Positions 44,701-52,127 are shown, counted from the first letter of the stretch. The stretch is 64,000 bases of DNA from Phymorhynchus buccinoides (GCA_017654935.2 CM065690.1:12078520-12142519), one strand, 5' to 3'. Notes: a model not told the origin generated them from the letters alone. Numbers and translations: made by a program.

Positions 44701-47687
44701 AAAATCATGCAACTCACTTTTCGAAGGCGGCGCTGTTCTTGTCTGGACTTGAACTTTTCATCCTGCTGCCGGTCAAACTGTCGAACCAGCTCGGCCACGA
44801 TGTCCAGATTCTCTACGGGCTCCCAGGTGTCACTGGACGGAGGGTAGCCTTTCCACCGCACGCGGTACAGAGTCTTTCCCTGGAGAAAATTTACAACATG
44901 GTTCAGTGATGTCCCGAGGCCACCGGTCATTAGGACATTGACCTATTCAAATTGAAAATGTCCTATTGTGTTTTCCCCTGTCAGGACAAATTATGTCAAG
45001 ATTAGGCGCCATAAATGCTAATTATTATTATTATTATGATTATGATTACATTTTAACACTGGCACGCTTTGTCTTATTGATTTCTGCAAGAGCCAGGACA
45101 TTGTCCTATTTATTTATCTCGTCTCAGGACAGTTTGGTTTACCACTTTTCGATCCTCCATACATCACTGCAGTGTGTCACTAAAATATAGCAATTTTTCA
45201 CCTGACGTACTTGTTCTTTTTTTTTTTTCTTTTTTTTTTTTGGGGGAGGGCAAGTGTCCAGCTCAAGGCAAATGGTCGAGGAGCAAATGTCCAGGGGGAA
45301 AAAAGGGCAGGGGGGAAGTGTCTGGGGGGGGAAATGTCCGGGTGGGGGAGGGGCCGGGTTGGGGGGGGCTAAACCCTGAAACTGAATGAAGCTGAGTAGC
45401 TTGAGATTGACTACCTAGCATCATAAATATGAGGTGGTGTCTAAAGTACAAGATTGCCTATCACATAGGTCCGAGTGATGGGATGGGTTTTTTTTACCCC
45501 CTCCAAGTCCAATCACTGTGGAGGGGGGTGGGGAGGGCAGGAGGGGAAGGGATGTGTGTGGGTGTGGTAATGTAAGTGATGCTGGTAACAATCACATTAA
45601 CACATGTCCAACTAAGGAGTTAACAATAGCCCTCTTTCTTCTTCTTTCATAATTTGACAACCGCCATCTTCCTGTTTATCACTTTATGCATAGGTTCTGT
45701 TGTAGAAAGGGGGGAGGGGTTGGGGGGACTCCAGTCTAGCAGCTGATGCCACGGCTGCTAGGGGGTTCAGAGAATATGGTTTCAGGTTTGGGAGACAGGA
45801 GGCCGTGGGGGAGGGGGAGGGTGTAACTGTAAGAGGGGGTCGTGGAAGAAGATGGATGGAGGGGGGATTGGGGGAGGGGGATGCTGGAGGAATGGGGAGA
45901 GGTAGTTATTCCGGTGCTGAAACAGCAACAGTATGTTTCTTAGTGCCTGTATCAGGTTGTGTGTGTGTAACTCATAACTGGGTCAATTTTAGCAAAAACT
46001 ACTAGACAGATTTTAATCAAATTTGGCAGAAGGGTAGACATCGTGAAAAGGAAGGCTCCTTTCGATATTCACGACTGTGCTGACCTTGACCTTGAAGTTT
46101 GACCTTGAGAACCAACATTTCCTTCTTTGGGCTATATATTTCATTTGTGAGCTGTATTTCATGAACCAGTAAACAGAATCACTTCAAATGTTGTGTGGTG
46201 GTGCATCATGCAGGGAGGGTTTGCCAACAACAAAAAATAATAATAACTGTGCTGACCTTGACCTTGAAGTTTGTTTTTATTATTTTTGTTGTTCAAGTAC
46301 AAACATTCAAATGTTGCCAAAATGGTCCAAGGGAAGCAACTCCAGATATTTGACAAAAAAGCAACCCAGAGTATTGCCCCTTTGACAAGACAGGGGAAGT
46401 TGATGTACTGTAGGCCAAGCCCAGGTGTTTTCGGCACCAGGTTGCGCTGTATCAGTGCTTTCTAGTTATTTATGCATTTGGGATCTGAAATGAATCTGAC
46501 TGCGCTGGCTTTTCACTGAGGATGATGTTATGACCTCAGAATGAGTCAAATGGAAGCCCCGGAGAGGTTAAAGCAGAATGTGGCAATCAACGACTGAACC
46601 GTCCTTTCCAAACTACACTGGAACCTTCCTTATAAGACCTCTCATTACAAGACTCTCTCACAGTGCTGTGCACAGTGAGTAAGCATACATCAATTTAATT
46701 GGCTGCTATTTTCGTTACTTGCAAAGGTTAAACTTTGTTAGCCCCACACTAAACATTCTCACTGCATTTTATATACTCAGTAGAGTTCTAGAAACAACTT
46801 TTTGCCTTTCTCGGGTAAGGGATAAGGTTAGGGCAAGGTTAGGGTTGGGTCAGGGTTAACTAGTTTTCATTTATAAACACACAAAAAACAAAAAAAATTG
46901 TTCTGTGTGCAACCTTCGGACCTCGACCAAACAGTATAAAAAAATCAAATTGTTGATTGTAGATACTAAATGGAAGAAGAAGAAGTGACTGAAATGGCCA
47001 CTTGCCGTCATCCAATCAAATGATGTATGGTCATTGCATACAACTATATAGTGTCATGTCAAGTGCTATGTGACTGACTCCCTCCCACACATGATAGCCA
47101 TAAGATCTACTTCTCTGAGACATTGCCCTTCTTCTTCTTCTGTGGTGGTGACCAGCTTCTTTTGAATTTGATAGAAGTAAATGCACACACTTTAGGGGGT
47201 GACCAAAAGAAAACTAGTAATAAGTAATACTAATACTAATAGAACTATTAGAAGCAGAAGAGAGAAGAAGAACAAAGTATTGCAAGTATTAAATTTAAAA
47301 TTACCTCCCTTATAAGACCCCTCCCTATTACGACCTCATTTTGGATGACTTTTGAAGGTCTTATAATATGGAGGTTCCACTGTAAAAGTAGTCTAGATTA
47401 TCATGCCATAAAATAATGATCAATGAATGACAACTGAAATGAATGGTCACGGTGCATGGGCCATGCCCATGGTGATTCATTCAATCATTGTCGTTTGATA
47501 TTGATCATGTACTTACGTTCCTCTTCTTTCTGGAAATAATCCTTTCGACTTCAAACAGTTCCTCGTCGACACTTTCTTCTTCATCCTCTTCGGATTCCTC
47601 AGATCCCGATTCTTCAAGCTTTTCTTCCTCTTTCTGTTCGTCCCTTTCCACCGGAGGCACTGGTGCGACATCCTGTTGTTCCGCCAT
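21925..47687 (-). CDS. MPHOSPH8: M-phase phosphoprotein 8 homologue (HUSH complex), 16 exons, full-length model
   Basis: In animals MPP8 is the H3K9me3 reader of the HUSH complex (with TASOR and periphilin), which silences retroelements in the nucleus. The model joins 16 exons with GT-AG splicing and matching phases into about 1,786 residues, starting at an ATG in AAAGATGGCGG and ending at TGA (21927-21925). The chromodomain spans residues 43-98, with FEVERI, then after the exon 1/2 junction LYRVRWKGYPPSSDTWEP. Cage residues F45, W66 and Y69 are all present. Residues 169-1457 are mostly disordered, Ser/Lys/Glu-rich, with AT-hook-like GRGRPRK motifs. Ankyrin repeats cover about 1490-1650, with GYTLLMNAV, NTALMLAV, GETSLFKAV and LDHGADFNW. 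A C-terminal domain (1650-1786) ends in KLLVGAYRVEL, resembling the TASOR-binding end of MPP8. Human MPP8 is 860 residues, so this protein is about twice as long through two huge central exons. Introns are full of transposons. Identity is confident; a few splice choices are inferred. Confidence 0.9.
22019..22519. mobile_element. GGCGC MITE split by a SINE insertion
   Basis: Left part TATTTTTCGGACTATAAAGC and right part AAGGCGCAGGGGTCTCAATC to GGAAAAATA are the two ends of the same MITE family as 15593. The composite SINE at 22051-22375 interrupts it. Confidence 0.75.
22051..22375 (-). mobile_element. Composite SINE-like element, type A, with 10-bp target duplication
   Basis: On the minus strand it runs from CCCCGTGGGGATACTGGGGG through the type-A body to GGCCATATGGCCTGGGAACG and an (AAT)n tail. 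ACCTTATTAT flanks it at 22041-22050 and 22376-22385. The host MITE reads across once this is removed. Confidence 0.88.
22714..22990 (+). pseudogene. Non-LTR retrotransposon fragment, endonuclease-RT linker
   Basis: Plus-strand frame KLQAKVDKMDKEIRKQLRRS then YWRYTESLL, KRFWTYIKH, a stop, and ALKSSGKLIADPKEKAEVLN. This is the recognisable linker ahead of the reverse transcriptase in many animal LINEs (RR-YW--I and KKFW-YIKS patterns). One in-frame stop and truncation at both ends show it is dead. It lies in an MPHOSPH8 intron, opposite to the gene. Confidence 0.75.
23122..23559. mobile_element. Nested TTAA MITE (GGTGGCACACTAC ends)
   Basis: Ends GGTGGCACACTAC and GTAGTGTGCCACC, flanked by TTAA at 23118-23121 and 23560-23563. 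Sister MITE copies read CCATTAAATTTACC at this point, so TTAA is a true target duplication. The right part contains a second hairpin (TTCATAGGATCTCGCTTTAG and its complement, 23457-23541). Confidence 0.88.
23703..23966. mobile_element. Nested PIF/Harbinger-like MITE, 264 bp
   Basis: Inverted ends of 26 bases start AGCCGGCGACAGACTATGTG. TTA flanks at 23700-23702 and 23967-23969. Sister copies of the host read CCTTTTAGTGAC, giving the empty site. A 3-bp TTA target is typical of PIF/Harbinger. Confidence 0.9.
24086..24175 (-). CDS. MPHOSPH8: MPHOSPH8 exon 15 (C-terminal domain, residues 1741-1770)
   Basis: ESNFVLTCHPLKSEGWNE then LVVTTRRDPNVR. Acceptor TTTCAAG, donor GTGAGG, phase 0. An 87-base plus-strand (GT)n-like tract lies nearby in the intron. 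Confidence 0.85.
24404..24990. mobile_element. Dispersed repeat segment with TTAACTCATTCGCATCG ends
   Basis: TTAACTCATTCGCATCGCAA occurs at 24404 and again near 24988, in the same orientation. Between them lies exon 14 and a purine-rich stretch (about 24440-24750) that looks like another dispersed repeat. Element limits are not resolved. Confidence 0.45.
24819..24943 (-). CDS. MPHOSPH8: MPHOSPH8 exon 14 (C-terminal domain, residues 1699-1740)
   Basis: SGCLVFIAHARFDPEVRC, LYGESAVRKVTLNHVQQLC and ITG. Acceptor GATTCAG, donor GTAACC (weak), phase 1 to 0. Confidence 0.83.
25269..25580. repeat. (CT)n minisatellite containing copies of the exon 13 splice donor
   Basis: Long (CT)n tracts alternate with CCACCTACTGGGGCTTGACG then GCTGGGAGGCTCACACAC blocks at about 25345 and 25457. 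The third block is the end of exon 13. Spacings are 112 and 122 bases. Confidence 0.9.
25587..25741 (-). CDS. MPHOSPH8: MPHOSPH8 exon 13 (C-terminal domain, residues 1647-1699)
   Basis: VVGTFEEEVRRVMGG then AELFPLRCVPLRDTDSLC, start of the MPP8 C-terminal domain. The donor is placed at GTAGGT because only this phase (1) joins exon 14 in frame. A second GT four bases further on would shift the frame. Copies of this donor sit in the intron at about 25461 and 25349. Confidence 0.82.
25885..25975. mobile_element. Short GGCGC-family MITE relic
   Basis: ATATTTTTCAGACTATAAGG on the left and TGACTGAAAAATAT on the right match the termini of 15593, internally deleted. Confidence 0.6.
26055..26262. repeat. 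CT/CA microsatellite block
   Basis: (CT)n then (CA)n with repeated CAGTCTCTCACACACAGTGA units, next to the exon 12 donor. Confidence 0.88.
26267..26421 (-). CDS. MPHOSPH8: MPHOSPH8 exon 12 (ankyrin, residues 1596-1647)
   Basis: AVRRGDKQILKLVLDHGADF, then a divergent last repeat and LNDHIN. Acceptor TGTCAG, donor GTACGT, phase 0 to 2. A CA microsatellite block begins directly downstream in the intron. Confidence 0.9.
27340..27480. repeat. GC-rich dispersed repeat fragment
   Basis: GGGGTCCAGGGGCCGCCGAG and CCCCCTGGAAGCTGAAG resemble 58768-58805 (GGGGTCCAGGGG, CCCCCTGCAGCTGAAG). Probably part of a dispersed element. Nothing coding is evident. Confidence 0.5.
27731..27817 (-). CDS. MPHOSPH8: MPHOSPH8 exon 11 (ankyrin, residues 1567-1595)
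   Basis: AESSTVYMLLEMGACVNTAD then SGETSLFK, an ankyrin unit in phase 0 at both ends. Acceptor TTGCAG, donor GTTGGA. Confidence 0.9.
27870..28099. mobile_element. TTAA MITE (TTAACTCATTCGCATCG family)
   Basis: Begins TTAACTCATTCGCATCGCAA and ends GGAACGACTTGAATGAGTTC. Shares the interior with 29004-29399 in opposite orientation, including AAATCACTCCAGCCATGCAC and AAGGTATGGT. Confidence 0.78.
28236..28387. mobile_element. Left half of the TTAACCCAATGACT MITE
   Basis: About 150 bases nearly identical to 12868-13020, including GAACCGGGAATCGATCCCAG. The right end is missing. Confidence 0.7.
29004..29399. mobile_element. TTAA MITE (TTAACTCATTCGCATCG family), inverted copy
   Basis: Begins TTAACTCATTCAAGTCGTTC and ends CGTTGCGATGCGAATGAGTTAA, with intact TTAA on both sides. 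It forms an inverted pair with 27870-28099. Confidence 0.82.
29518..30187. mobile_element. TTAA-CCCTTTC MITE, outer copy
   Basis: TTAACCCTTTCGCTGCCAGC at the left and GGCGGTGAAAGGGTTAA at the right. A second member of the same family is inserted at a TTAA within it. Confidence 0.82.
29561..29989. mobile_element. TTAA-CCCTTTC MITE, inner copy
   Basis: Starts TTAACCCTTTCACCACCAAA and ends GGCGGTGAAAGGGTTAA inside the outer copy. It is itself interrupted at about 29765-29946 by roughly 180 bases starting AGTAGTAGATAGGGAC. Confidence 0.82.
30297..30600 (+). mobile_element. 304-bp retroposon with 12-bp target duplication
   Basis: AAGAATCAGAAG flanks the element at 30285-30296 and 30601-30612. 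The element starts CACTCACGCTGGCTCCGCGA, contains GTAGGGGGCTTAGTAGGTGG and GCCTAACATAGATTCGCTCC, and ends in an A-rich tail. A second copy lies at 33946-34257 in the same direction. No reading frame or clear pol III boxes. Confidence 0.85.
30613..30680. repeat. (GAA)n microsatellite
   Basis: AAG/GAA tract between the retroposon and exon 10 of MPHOSPH8. Confidence 0.9.
30701..30795 (-). CDS. MPHOSPH8: MPHOSPH8 exon 10 (ankyrin, residues 1535-1566)
   Basis: CDDIIVHLLTHGANAEVQ then GNTALMLAVEY, a classic ankyrin unit. Acceptor TTTTCAG, donor GTAAGT, phase 1 to 0. Confidence 0.92.
30828..30990. repeat. (CA)n microsatellite
   Basis: CA repeats with AAGCA interruptions. A LINE-tail-like motif (GCAAAGCGCTTTG, ATGCTATATAAGTG) follows at 31035-31078. 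Confidence 0.9.
31091..31264. mobile_element. Mariner-like MITE (CAGTGGAACCTCCCTT family)
   Basis: Inverted ends CAGTGGAACCTCCCTTATAA and TAATAAGGGAGGTTCCACTG with TA on both sides, 174 bp. Other copies: 42489, 46615-47386 (split), 52216, 63342. Confidence 0.9.
31319..31450 (-). CDS. MPHOSPH8: MPHOSPH8 exon 9 (ankyrin, residues 1491-1535)
   Basis: Ankyrin-type sequence: DELRQAVMDGNCYLVERAL, then LDLPDSKGYTLLMNAVLKG. Acceptor ACAG, donor GTCAGT, phase 1 to 1. Confidence 0.9.
32395..32790 (-). mobile_element. Composite SINE-like element, type A, with 52-C tract
   Basis: (TTC)n then GCGTTCCCAGGCCATATGGC, the type-A body and the shared core. At the 5' end the usual CCCCCC run is expanded to 52 C (32730-32781). 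Confidence 0.85.
33097..33162. repeat. (CA)n microsatellite
   Basis: About 33 CA units next to the exon 8 donor of MPHOSPH8. Confidence 0.95.
33183..33225 (-). CDS. MPHOSPH8: MPHOSPH8 exon 8 (residues 1477-1491)
   Basis: Encodes KLELAPVTPMELSH plus one base, from AACAG to GTAAGT. PMELSH joins DELRQAV of exon 9 to form the start of an ankyrin repeat. A (CA)n tract begins about 22 bases into the intron. Confidence 0.8.
33323..33718. mobile_element. Partial MITE with GTGACCCAGCACCACG end
   Basis: The right end TTAATGTCCCTTTCGTGGTG then CTGGGTCAC and the interior CTAGCCTAGCTGAAGAAAAT match the reverse complement of 7085-7482. Confidence 0.6.
33946..34257 (+). mobile_element. Second copy of the 304-bp retroposon
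   Basis: Shares GTAGGGGGCTTAGTAGGTGG, CCTAACATAGATTCGCTCCC and GGAGCAACGCCACTGTA with 30297-30600. Diverged. No clear target duplication was found. Confidence 0.72.
34414..34487 (-). pseudogene. tRNA-like sequence, probably a tRNA-derived SINE head
   Basis: The minus strand reads GCCTCGATAGCTCATTGGTA then GAG, an A-box match, and GGGTCCGATTC, a B-box-like match. The D arm (4 bp) and T arm (5 bp, loop TCCGATT) fold. The acceptor stem pairs in only four of seven positions and no standard anticodon arm forms. It is therefore unlikely to be a working tRNA. A T-rich stretch follows. Confidence 0.6.
34819..34874 (-). CDS. MPHOSPH8: MPHOSPH8 exon 7 (residues 1458-1476)
   Basis: Encodes TDHELGDALRTIDLEYVD between TTTTTCAG and GTGAGT, phase 1 to 0. 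It is the lead-in to the ankyrin block. Confidence 0.8.
35052..35399 (-). mobile_element. Composite SINE-like element, type A, 11-bp target duplication
   Basis: AATGCATGTAC flanks it at 35041-35051 and 35400-35410. The tail is (TTC)n on the plus strand, that is (GAA)n at the 3' end on the minus strand. The 5' end is CCCTGTGGGGATACCGGGGG. Confidence 0.9.
35898..37805 (-). CDS. MPHOSPH8: MPHOSPH8 exon 6 (residues 822-1458), repeat-bearing
   Basis: A 1,908-base exon of one open frame, from DPQKVSGTKRKLDTALD to DKIKLPKG, with acceptor CCGCAG and donor GTGAGT. It is Ser/Pro/Ala-rich and probably disordered. It contains nine tandem copies of a 12-residue unit of the type SVVKSDTGAKIQ (DNA 36818-37140). 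The following Ser-rich part includes many SP and SS pairs that could be phosphorylated. Confidence 0.9.
36818..37140 (-). repeat. Coding 36-bp tandem repeat in MPHOSPH8 exon 6
   Basis: Nine units of 36 bases encode variants of a 12-residue unit, with KSDTGAKIQSVV as the common form. The frame is preserved in every unit and differences are mostly single substitutions (TGT, TSA, DMG, LDT). Confidence 0.93.
37927..38170. mobile_element. TTAA-CCCTTTC MITE
   Basis: TTAACCCTTTCACCGCCAGC to TTGGCTGTGAAAGGGTTAA, 244 bp with intact TTAA at both ends. Confidence 0.87.
38443..38479 (-). CDS. MPHOSPH8: MPHOSPH8 exon 5 (residues 810-822, micro-exon)
   Basis: A 37-base exon, EETVSSKKKLPK plus one base, between TTTCAG and GTTGGT. 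Its phase (0 to 1) is exactly what exon 6 needs, which is the main support. Too short to carry a domain. Confidence 0.7.
38669..39147. mobile_element. 479-bp TTAA MITE (TTAACTCACTCGGG family), copy 2
   Basis: Same length and termini as 7803-8281. A fragment of the TTAACTCATTCGAGTCG family lies just upstream at about 38597. Confidence 0.85.
39335..39460 (-). mobile_element. Retroposon 3'-end fragment (AGCGCTTTGAGCTCCC type)
   Basis: GCATAGCGCTCTACTCCCTT then TGCAGGGAGCTCAGAGCGCT matches 58998-59065 closely and is related to the LINE tail. Minus orientation. Confidence 0.6.
39519..41441 (-). CDS. MPHOSPH8: MPHOSPH8 exon 4 (residues 169-809), AT-hook-rich
   Basis: A 1,923-base exon of one uninterrupted frame, starting VKSRAASLSSQRQERQMLEE and ending KESSK before GTGAGT. 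It is extremely rich in Ser, Lys, Asp, Glu and Pro and predicted to be disordered. At least six GRP-core motifs with flanking basic residues are visible (GRGRPRK, GRPRGRPPK, GRGRPRKK, KGRPPKK, GRGRPPK, GRGRPRKK). These resemble AT-hooks, which bind the minor groove of AT-rich DNA. They alternate with acidic patches such as DTSDDSEGD. The acceptor lies in an (ATT)n retroposon tail. The antisense strand has long open frames that are shadows. Confidence 0.9.
41445..41525 (-). mobile_element. Retroposon tail forming the exon 4 splice acceptor
   Basis: On the minus strand, GTAAAGCGCCTTGAGCAG then GTGCGCTACATAAATTTC and (TTA)n run straight into TTTAAG, the exon 4 acceptor. The layout equals the LINE 3' end at 53705-53785. 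Confidence 0.72.
41645..41805. repeat. (CA)n microsatellite
   Basis: CA/TACA repeats in MPHOSPH8 intron 3. Confidence 0.93.
41940..42270 (+). mobile_element. Composite SINE-like element, type B, with poly-C start
   Basis: A run of about 26 C, then TGTGGGGATACCGGGGGTC, the shared core, and the type-B body (CCAGCCGAAGTCTGACTT, CTAACTATTTCTTAGTT, GGCAGCATGAC). It lies in intron 3. Confidence 0.82.
42489..42663. mobile_element. Mariner-like MITE next to the exon 3 donor
   Basis: CAGTGGAACCTCCCTTATAA to TAAGGGAGGTTCCACCG. Its end lies about nine bases from the exon 3 splice site at 42673. Confidence 0.87.
42673..42843 (-). CDS. MPHOSPH8: MPHOSPH8 exon 3 (residues 112-168)
   Basis: Starts LRMEGKK, has a Ser/Asp patch (SSSDDSDGSD), then KFFKRLERNKDLVWTQPDLY. 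The donor is GTCAGA, which lacks the usual +3 purine. A mariner-type MITE ends about nine bases into the intron. Phase 0 at both ends. Confidence 0.85.
43150..43317. mobile_element. 168-bp TTAA MITE (TTAACCTCTTCAGTGCCG)
   Basis: Ends TTAACCTCTTCAGTGCCG and CGGCACTGAAGGGGTTAA. An internal palindrome, CCGACGTATATATACGTCGG, lies near its middle (43210-43231). Confidence 0.85.
43645..44062. mobile_element. Palindromic MITE with telomere-like repeats, copy 3
   Basis: Starts GGTAAAGGTAAAGATGTGCC and ends GGCACATCTTGACCTTTACC, with GATTTTTC as 8-bp flanks at 43637-43644 and 44063-44070. It contains CCCTATCCCTAACCCTAGCC, a C-run at 43830 and 28 consecutive G at 44014-44041. Confidence 0.88.
44718..44879 (-). 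CDS. MPHOSPH8: MPHOSPH8 exon 2 (residues 58-111)
   Basis: Second half of the chromodomain, GKTLYRVRWKGYPPSS then DTWEPVENL, followed by a basic helix (FKSRQEQRRLRK). Acceptor CTCCAG, donor GTGAGT, both phase 0. W66 and Y69 complete the methyl-lysine cage with F45. Confidence 0.94.
45240..45380. repeat. G-rich irregular repeat
   Basis: Repeated GGGGGGAAATGTCC / GGAAGTGTC motifs of about 15-20 bases. No gene. 45400-45950 is also G-rich and unannotated. Confidence 0.6.
45955..46205 (+). mobile_element. Dispersed repeat related to 10930-11310
   Basis: TTTTAATCAAATTTGGCAGA, GGAAGGCTCCTTTCGAT and CTGACCTTGACCTTGAAG appear, then TTTCATGAACCAGTAAACAG. These are homologous to the other copy in inverse orientation. 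Confidence 0.5.
46615..47386. mobile_element. Mariner-like MITE split by about 450 bp
   Basis: The left end CACTGGAACCTTCCTTATAA is at 46615 and the middle CTCCCTCCCACACATG at 47080. The right end CTTATAATATGGAGGTTCCA then CTGTA is at 47386. The inserted part includes a (TTAGGG)-like run at 46820-46858 and is otherwise unassigned. Confidence 0.65.
47517..47687 (-). CDS. MPHOSPH8: MPHOSPH8 exon 1 (residues 1-57)
   Basis: Encodes the start methionine, a strongly acidic N-terminal tail (EESGSEESEEDEEES) and the first half of the chromodomain to RKKRN. The donor GTAAGT follows in phase 0. F45 of the aromatic cage lies here. Confidence 0.92.
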
Positions 47688-48038
47688 CTTTTTTTTCTGT
47701 CTTGGGTCAAGGCCATTGGAACGCCGTGAACTTTCAACTTTCAGCTTGAATGACCGTGCATGAAATTAAATTTTGGACCTCAGATAGGTTCTGGTTCATC
47801 GCACGGCTGGATTGGGGGGGGGGGGGAGGGGGAGGGGGGTCCTGGATGACTTTTTAAGGTTGTCGTTCCTACTGCGCGAAATCCTACTGCGCGAATTTTG
47901 TTAAAGTGTGTGTGCGCGCGCGCGCGCGCGCATGCATATGTGCGCGCGCGCGCATGCATGTGTGCGTGTGTGTGAAGCAGAGAGACAGACACACAGAGAG
48001 AGACATAGACAGACAGGCAGAGAGAGAGAGAGACAGAG

Positions 48039-48160
<122 letters not shown>

Positions 48161-48744
48161 ATATAGTTTGCTTTAATAAAAACTTTTGTGTCCAATGTCT
48201 TTATTTGTGAACCTCAGAAACAAAACCAGTTAACGTTAACTTTGAGTAATGTTCGTGTTCCAAAAAAAGAAAAGAAAAAAAAAAGTTATATAAATTGTGC
48301 TGATTTACTTTTTCTCCCAATGGGGGAGGGACAGTGCCTTATGCAAAGACAGCTGTTTCGATCTTGAGAAGATCTCATCAGTTTGCATGATTGGCCTGCA
48401 AATTGACTGTCCAGTGGATGCCAACCTGAGCAAAAAAGACATTCTACAAGAGAATATATATATATATATAACACGCACGTGCGCACACACAGTGCGTGCA
48501 CACACACACGGCACGCACATACACACTCACACATGCACGCACACATGCACAGATGGCAGACAGAGACAAAGCCAGACAGTGACTGAGAGACTGAAGACTA
48601 GATCTAGAGGGGCGGGGAGGGGGGGGGGGGGGATGCACATACACAAGAGAGATCGAGTATATTTCCGTAGATGTCGAGCACAATAATCAGCAAATGATTG
48701 TGGTCGCTTGAAGGAAGGAAGGAAGAGTAAACATACACGGAAAG

Positions 48745-48876
<132 letters not shown>

Positions 48877-49157
48877 CGAACGAATTTTTTTTTTATTGAT
48901 GGTTAAGAATAAGCATAGCTTCTTTACATCTTGCCATCAGAAAAGAGAAAATGCAACAACAAAAAATTCATGAATAAACAACATTAGCTAGTAAATCATA
49001 ATGTAGACCAAAAACGCAAGAAAAAGTACATGAAAATACCAAGAAAACAACACACGCGCGCGCGCACACACACACGCACGCAAAAACCAACACAGACACA
49101 CACACAGACACACTAACAAAAGTCGACGCTAACATCAAGATAAGTAACCATACATAT

Positions 49158-49431
<274 letters not shown>

Positions 49432-49692
49432 GTTGAGGGAAGAAGAGAGGGAGGGGATGGGGGATGTGGCTGAGAAGAAAAAACAGACAGAAAACTGTGA
49501 CATACATACAATGAATAGCAAACATGGCATGGGGTGTCACCCACCCTACACACACATTAAAAAAACATTCGCGCAGTAGGATACGCGCCGCAGTAGGAAC
49601 TCGCGCAGTAGAGATGAATCCTTTTGACGGTCTTATAAGGAAGGTCCACTGTATAAAGAGAGAAAAAAACGCGCGCACGCGTGTAGTATCAC

Positions 49693-49706
49693 AATGTGTG
49701 TGTGTG

Positions 49707-49752
<46 letters not shown>

Positions 49753-49805
49753 CGTGTGTGTGTGTGTGTGTGTGTGTGACGGTGTGTGTATGCCGGTGTG
49801 TGTGT

Positions 49806-49867
<62 letters not shown>

Positions 49868-49874
49868 ATGATCG

Positions 49875-49906
<32 letters not shown>

Positions 49907-49933
49907 ACGGTGTGTGTATGCCGGTGTGTGTGT

Positions 49934-49995
<62 letters not shown>

Positions 49996-50004
49996 ATGAT
50001 CGAG
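49693..50004. repeat. GT array with a ~127-bp duplicated segment
   Basis: GACGGTGTGTGTATGCCGG ... GTGTGTGCATGATCGAGC occurs twice (49778-49877 and 49906-50004). Confidence 0.9.
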
Positions 50005-50835
50005 CTGTGATCATGATCTTAGTTTTATCAGTTCATTAGCTGTAAGCCTAGATCTTTCTTTCCTCCAAATATCGGCAAAATCTTCGATGAAGGTGGCCGA
50101 TTGACGAGAAGAAGAAGATCTACAGAGACAATAATTTCGTGGATAGGCCTATGCTACTGGAGGGTCTTTAATTTAGACAGTGGGACTAAAGTTTCGTCAA
50201 GAGTGTGACGTCAGCGTGACTGCAGCAGGAATCTTGACGTCACACTTGGATGCCCATTCGCAGCAGAGTTGTCAGTGTGAGGTGGTAAGGTCTAAAACTG
50301 AGATTGACTTGGTCCTGAGGCTTTCAAAGCTCCAGGGTAGACCGAGTAGAATCTAGGCCTGCTACGGCGCAAGACTTACTACTGAAAGCGGGTGTCCAAT
50401 CTGTAGTACACGCATACTAACGTTGCAGATGGTATTCTAATCGATGTTTCATTGTTTCAAACATTGTAACGATTGTTTGCAGTTACTGATCATCGAGTTA
50501 GTAAGTTTAATTAATTAATTACTTACTAATCAAATTAGCATTGCTTTGATTGGAAACGTGGTGATCGATTGTGACATCATTGTCATTGTGATTGTGACCA
50601 ACAAAACTGAGACACGACATGTCACACTGCATTGGGTGCTTTCTTTCTCTGAGGGATGGGGGAAAGAGCGGACAAAAACCTCTCCGTTCAAAAAAAGCAA
50701 TAGCAAGTAGATTTAAAATTAACATGTTTCAACAACAATCGTGTCCATGGCTCAATCATGTATTGTTAGTGTGACTGTGGGGGGGAGAAGATCAAGTGAT
50801 TGTGACAAAACTGGGGAGGACTGGACATGACTCCA
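50005..50835. other. No gene recognised
   Basis: Ordinary complexity sequence without recognisable frames or repeats. Confidence 0.4.
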
Positions 50836-50846
50836 GACTCGGGTTC

Positions 50847-51155
50847 TTCTTCTTCTGTGTTCCCAGGCCATAATGGGTAAGGTACATGTGTGTTCGGTTT
50901 TCAGTTATAACTGGTCTCCCCGCTGCGCACAGCCGACACATTCTGATTTCGGAGGAGCTCAAGAGAAAAATTATTTGGAAGATTTCTTTGAAAAAAGGCA
51001 GGAGAATGAGTCAGAAAGATAGTAGATGACAGTAAGCAAAGGGAAAAGGCAGAGTCAAAGAGAGTGGCAGATTAGAGGAAGCTACAAGCACAGAACTTCC
51101 AGAAGGTGGGGGAACTATTTTTTTTAAGAAAGACCCCCCGGTATCCCCACGGGGA
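50847..51155 (-). mobile_element. Composite SINE-like element, type A
   Basis: Flanked by GACTCGGGTTC (50836-50846) and GACTCTGGTTC (51156-51166), a one-mismatch target duplication. (TTC)n tail on the left, CCCCGTGGGGATACCGGGGG at the minus-strand 5' end. Confidence 0.87.
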
Positions 51156-51706
51156 GACTCTGGTTCCATGTACGTGTGCACCTAATCAGTGCCCACATAG
51201 GAGACCTCCCTGGGGTGTCAGTGCCCATGGGCGGACCAAATAATTCCAAAGGGGGGGGGGGCGGGGGGTCCGCGGGGAGTCCAAGGAGCTGCATAGATCC
51301 TGGGTTAAGGTGAAATGACCTTGTGGGACCCAGCTAGGGGCAAAGTCACCCGGGAAATTTTGCAATTTAGTGATTATTAAGCAACACCAAAAAAAGAGCC
51401 ATTTTCTTACATTTTACCCATGTATAAGATACATGCTTGGGGCAAAGGGGGAGTTTCCGGAAACCCTGGAAACCCCCGCCATCAGATCCGCCCTGGTGCT
51501 CCCTGGGGTGCATCTGACATGACTGTAGAGCATCTCCTCCAGGAATGTCATGTAGTCGTATCTTTTAGAACATCAGGACTGAAATGTGTCCATCTGACAC
51601 ATCGGTACAAGATAAGACTGAAATAAGACTAACACACACACACACACACACACACCGTACATGCACACGCACACACCACAGATAAATAAAAATAATTTTC
51701 GATGCC

Positions 51707-51892
51707 TAAGGCCGGATATTCCATGCGGAAACCCGTGCGCAATCCATAGATAAGTGAAACAAAGAAGGGAAAAGATTTGCGCACGTGTCCGAATTTCCCC
51801 TATATGCGTAAACTTTTATCCTTCTTTCTTCCACTTGTTTAGGGTTTTCCGTACGGAACTTAGGCTACGCGTCTAATGTGAACCCGGCCTTA
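51707..51892. mobile_element. GGCCGG-ended MITE, copy 1
   Basis: Contains CCGTACGGAACTTAGGCTAC and GCGTCTAATGTGAACCCGGC. The inverse copy is at 53885-54086. Confidence 0.75.
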
Positions 51893-52127
51893 GAGTCAAA
51901 ACGGACTATCTCCAAGTAGTCTGGACTTTGACTTATTATGAAACCTATTCAGTGCGAAAACTAATAACTTGTATTAAAATAAAATAAATAAGACTGAAGA
52001 AATATAAAAAGCATCATCTATCATTTTCAGTCTTTTGATTAAAATACAAGTGATTAGGTTTTTTTTAATAATAGGGTTAATTAATAAGTCAACGGACTAG
52101 CTGGAGATAGTCCGTTTTGGTTGACTC
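51893..52127. mobile_element. MITE with GAGTCAAAACGGACTATCTC ends
   Basis: The left end GAGTCAAAACGGACTATCTC is inverted as GAGATAGTCCGTTTTGGTTG then ACTC on the right, with TA on both sides. It directly abuts the previous MITE. Confidence 0.75.
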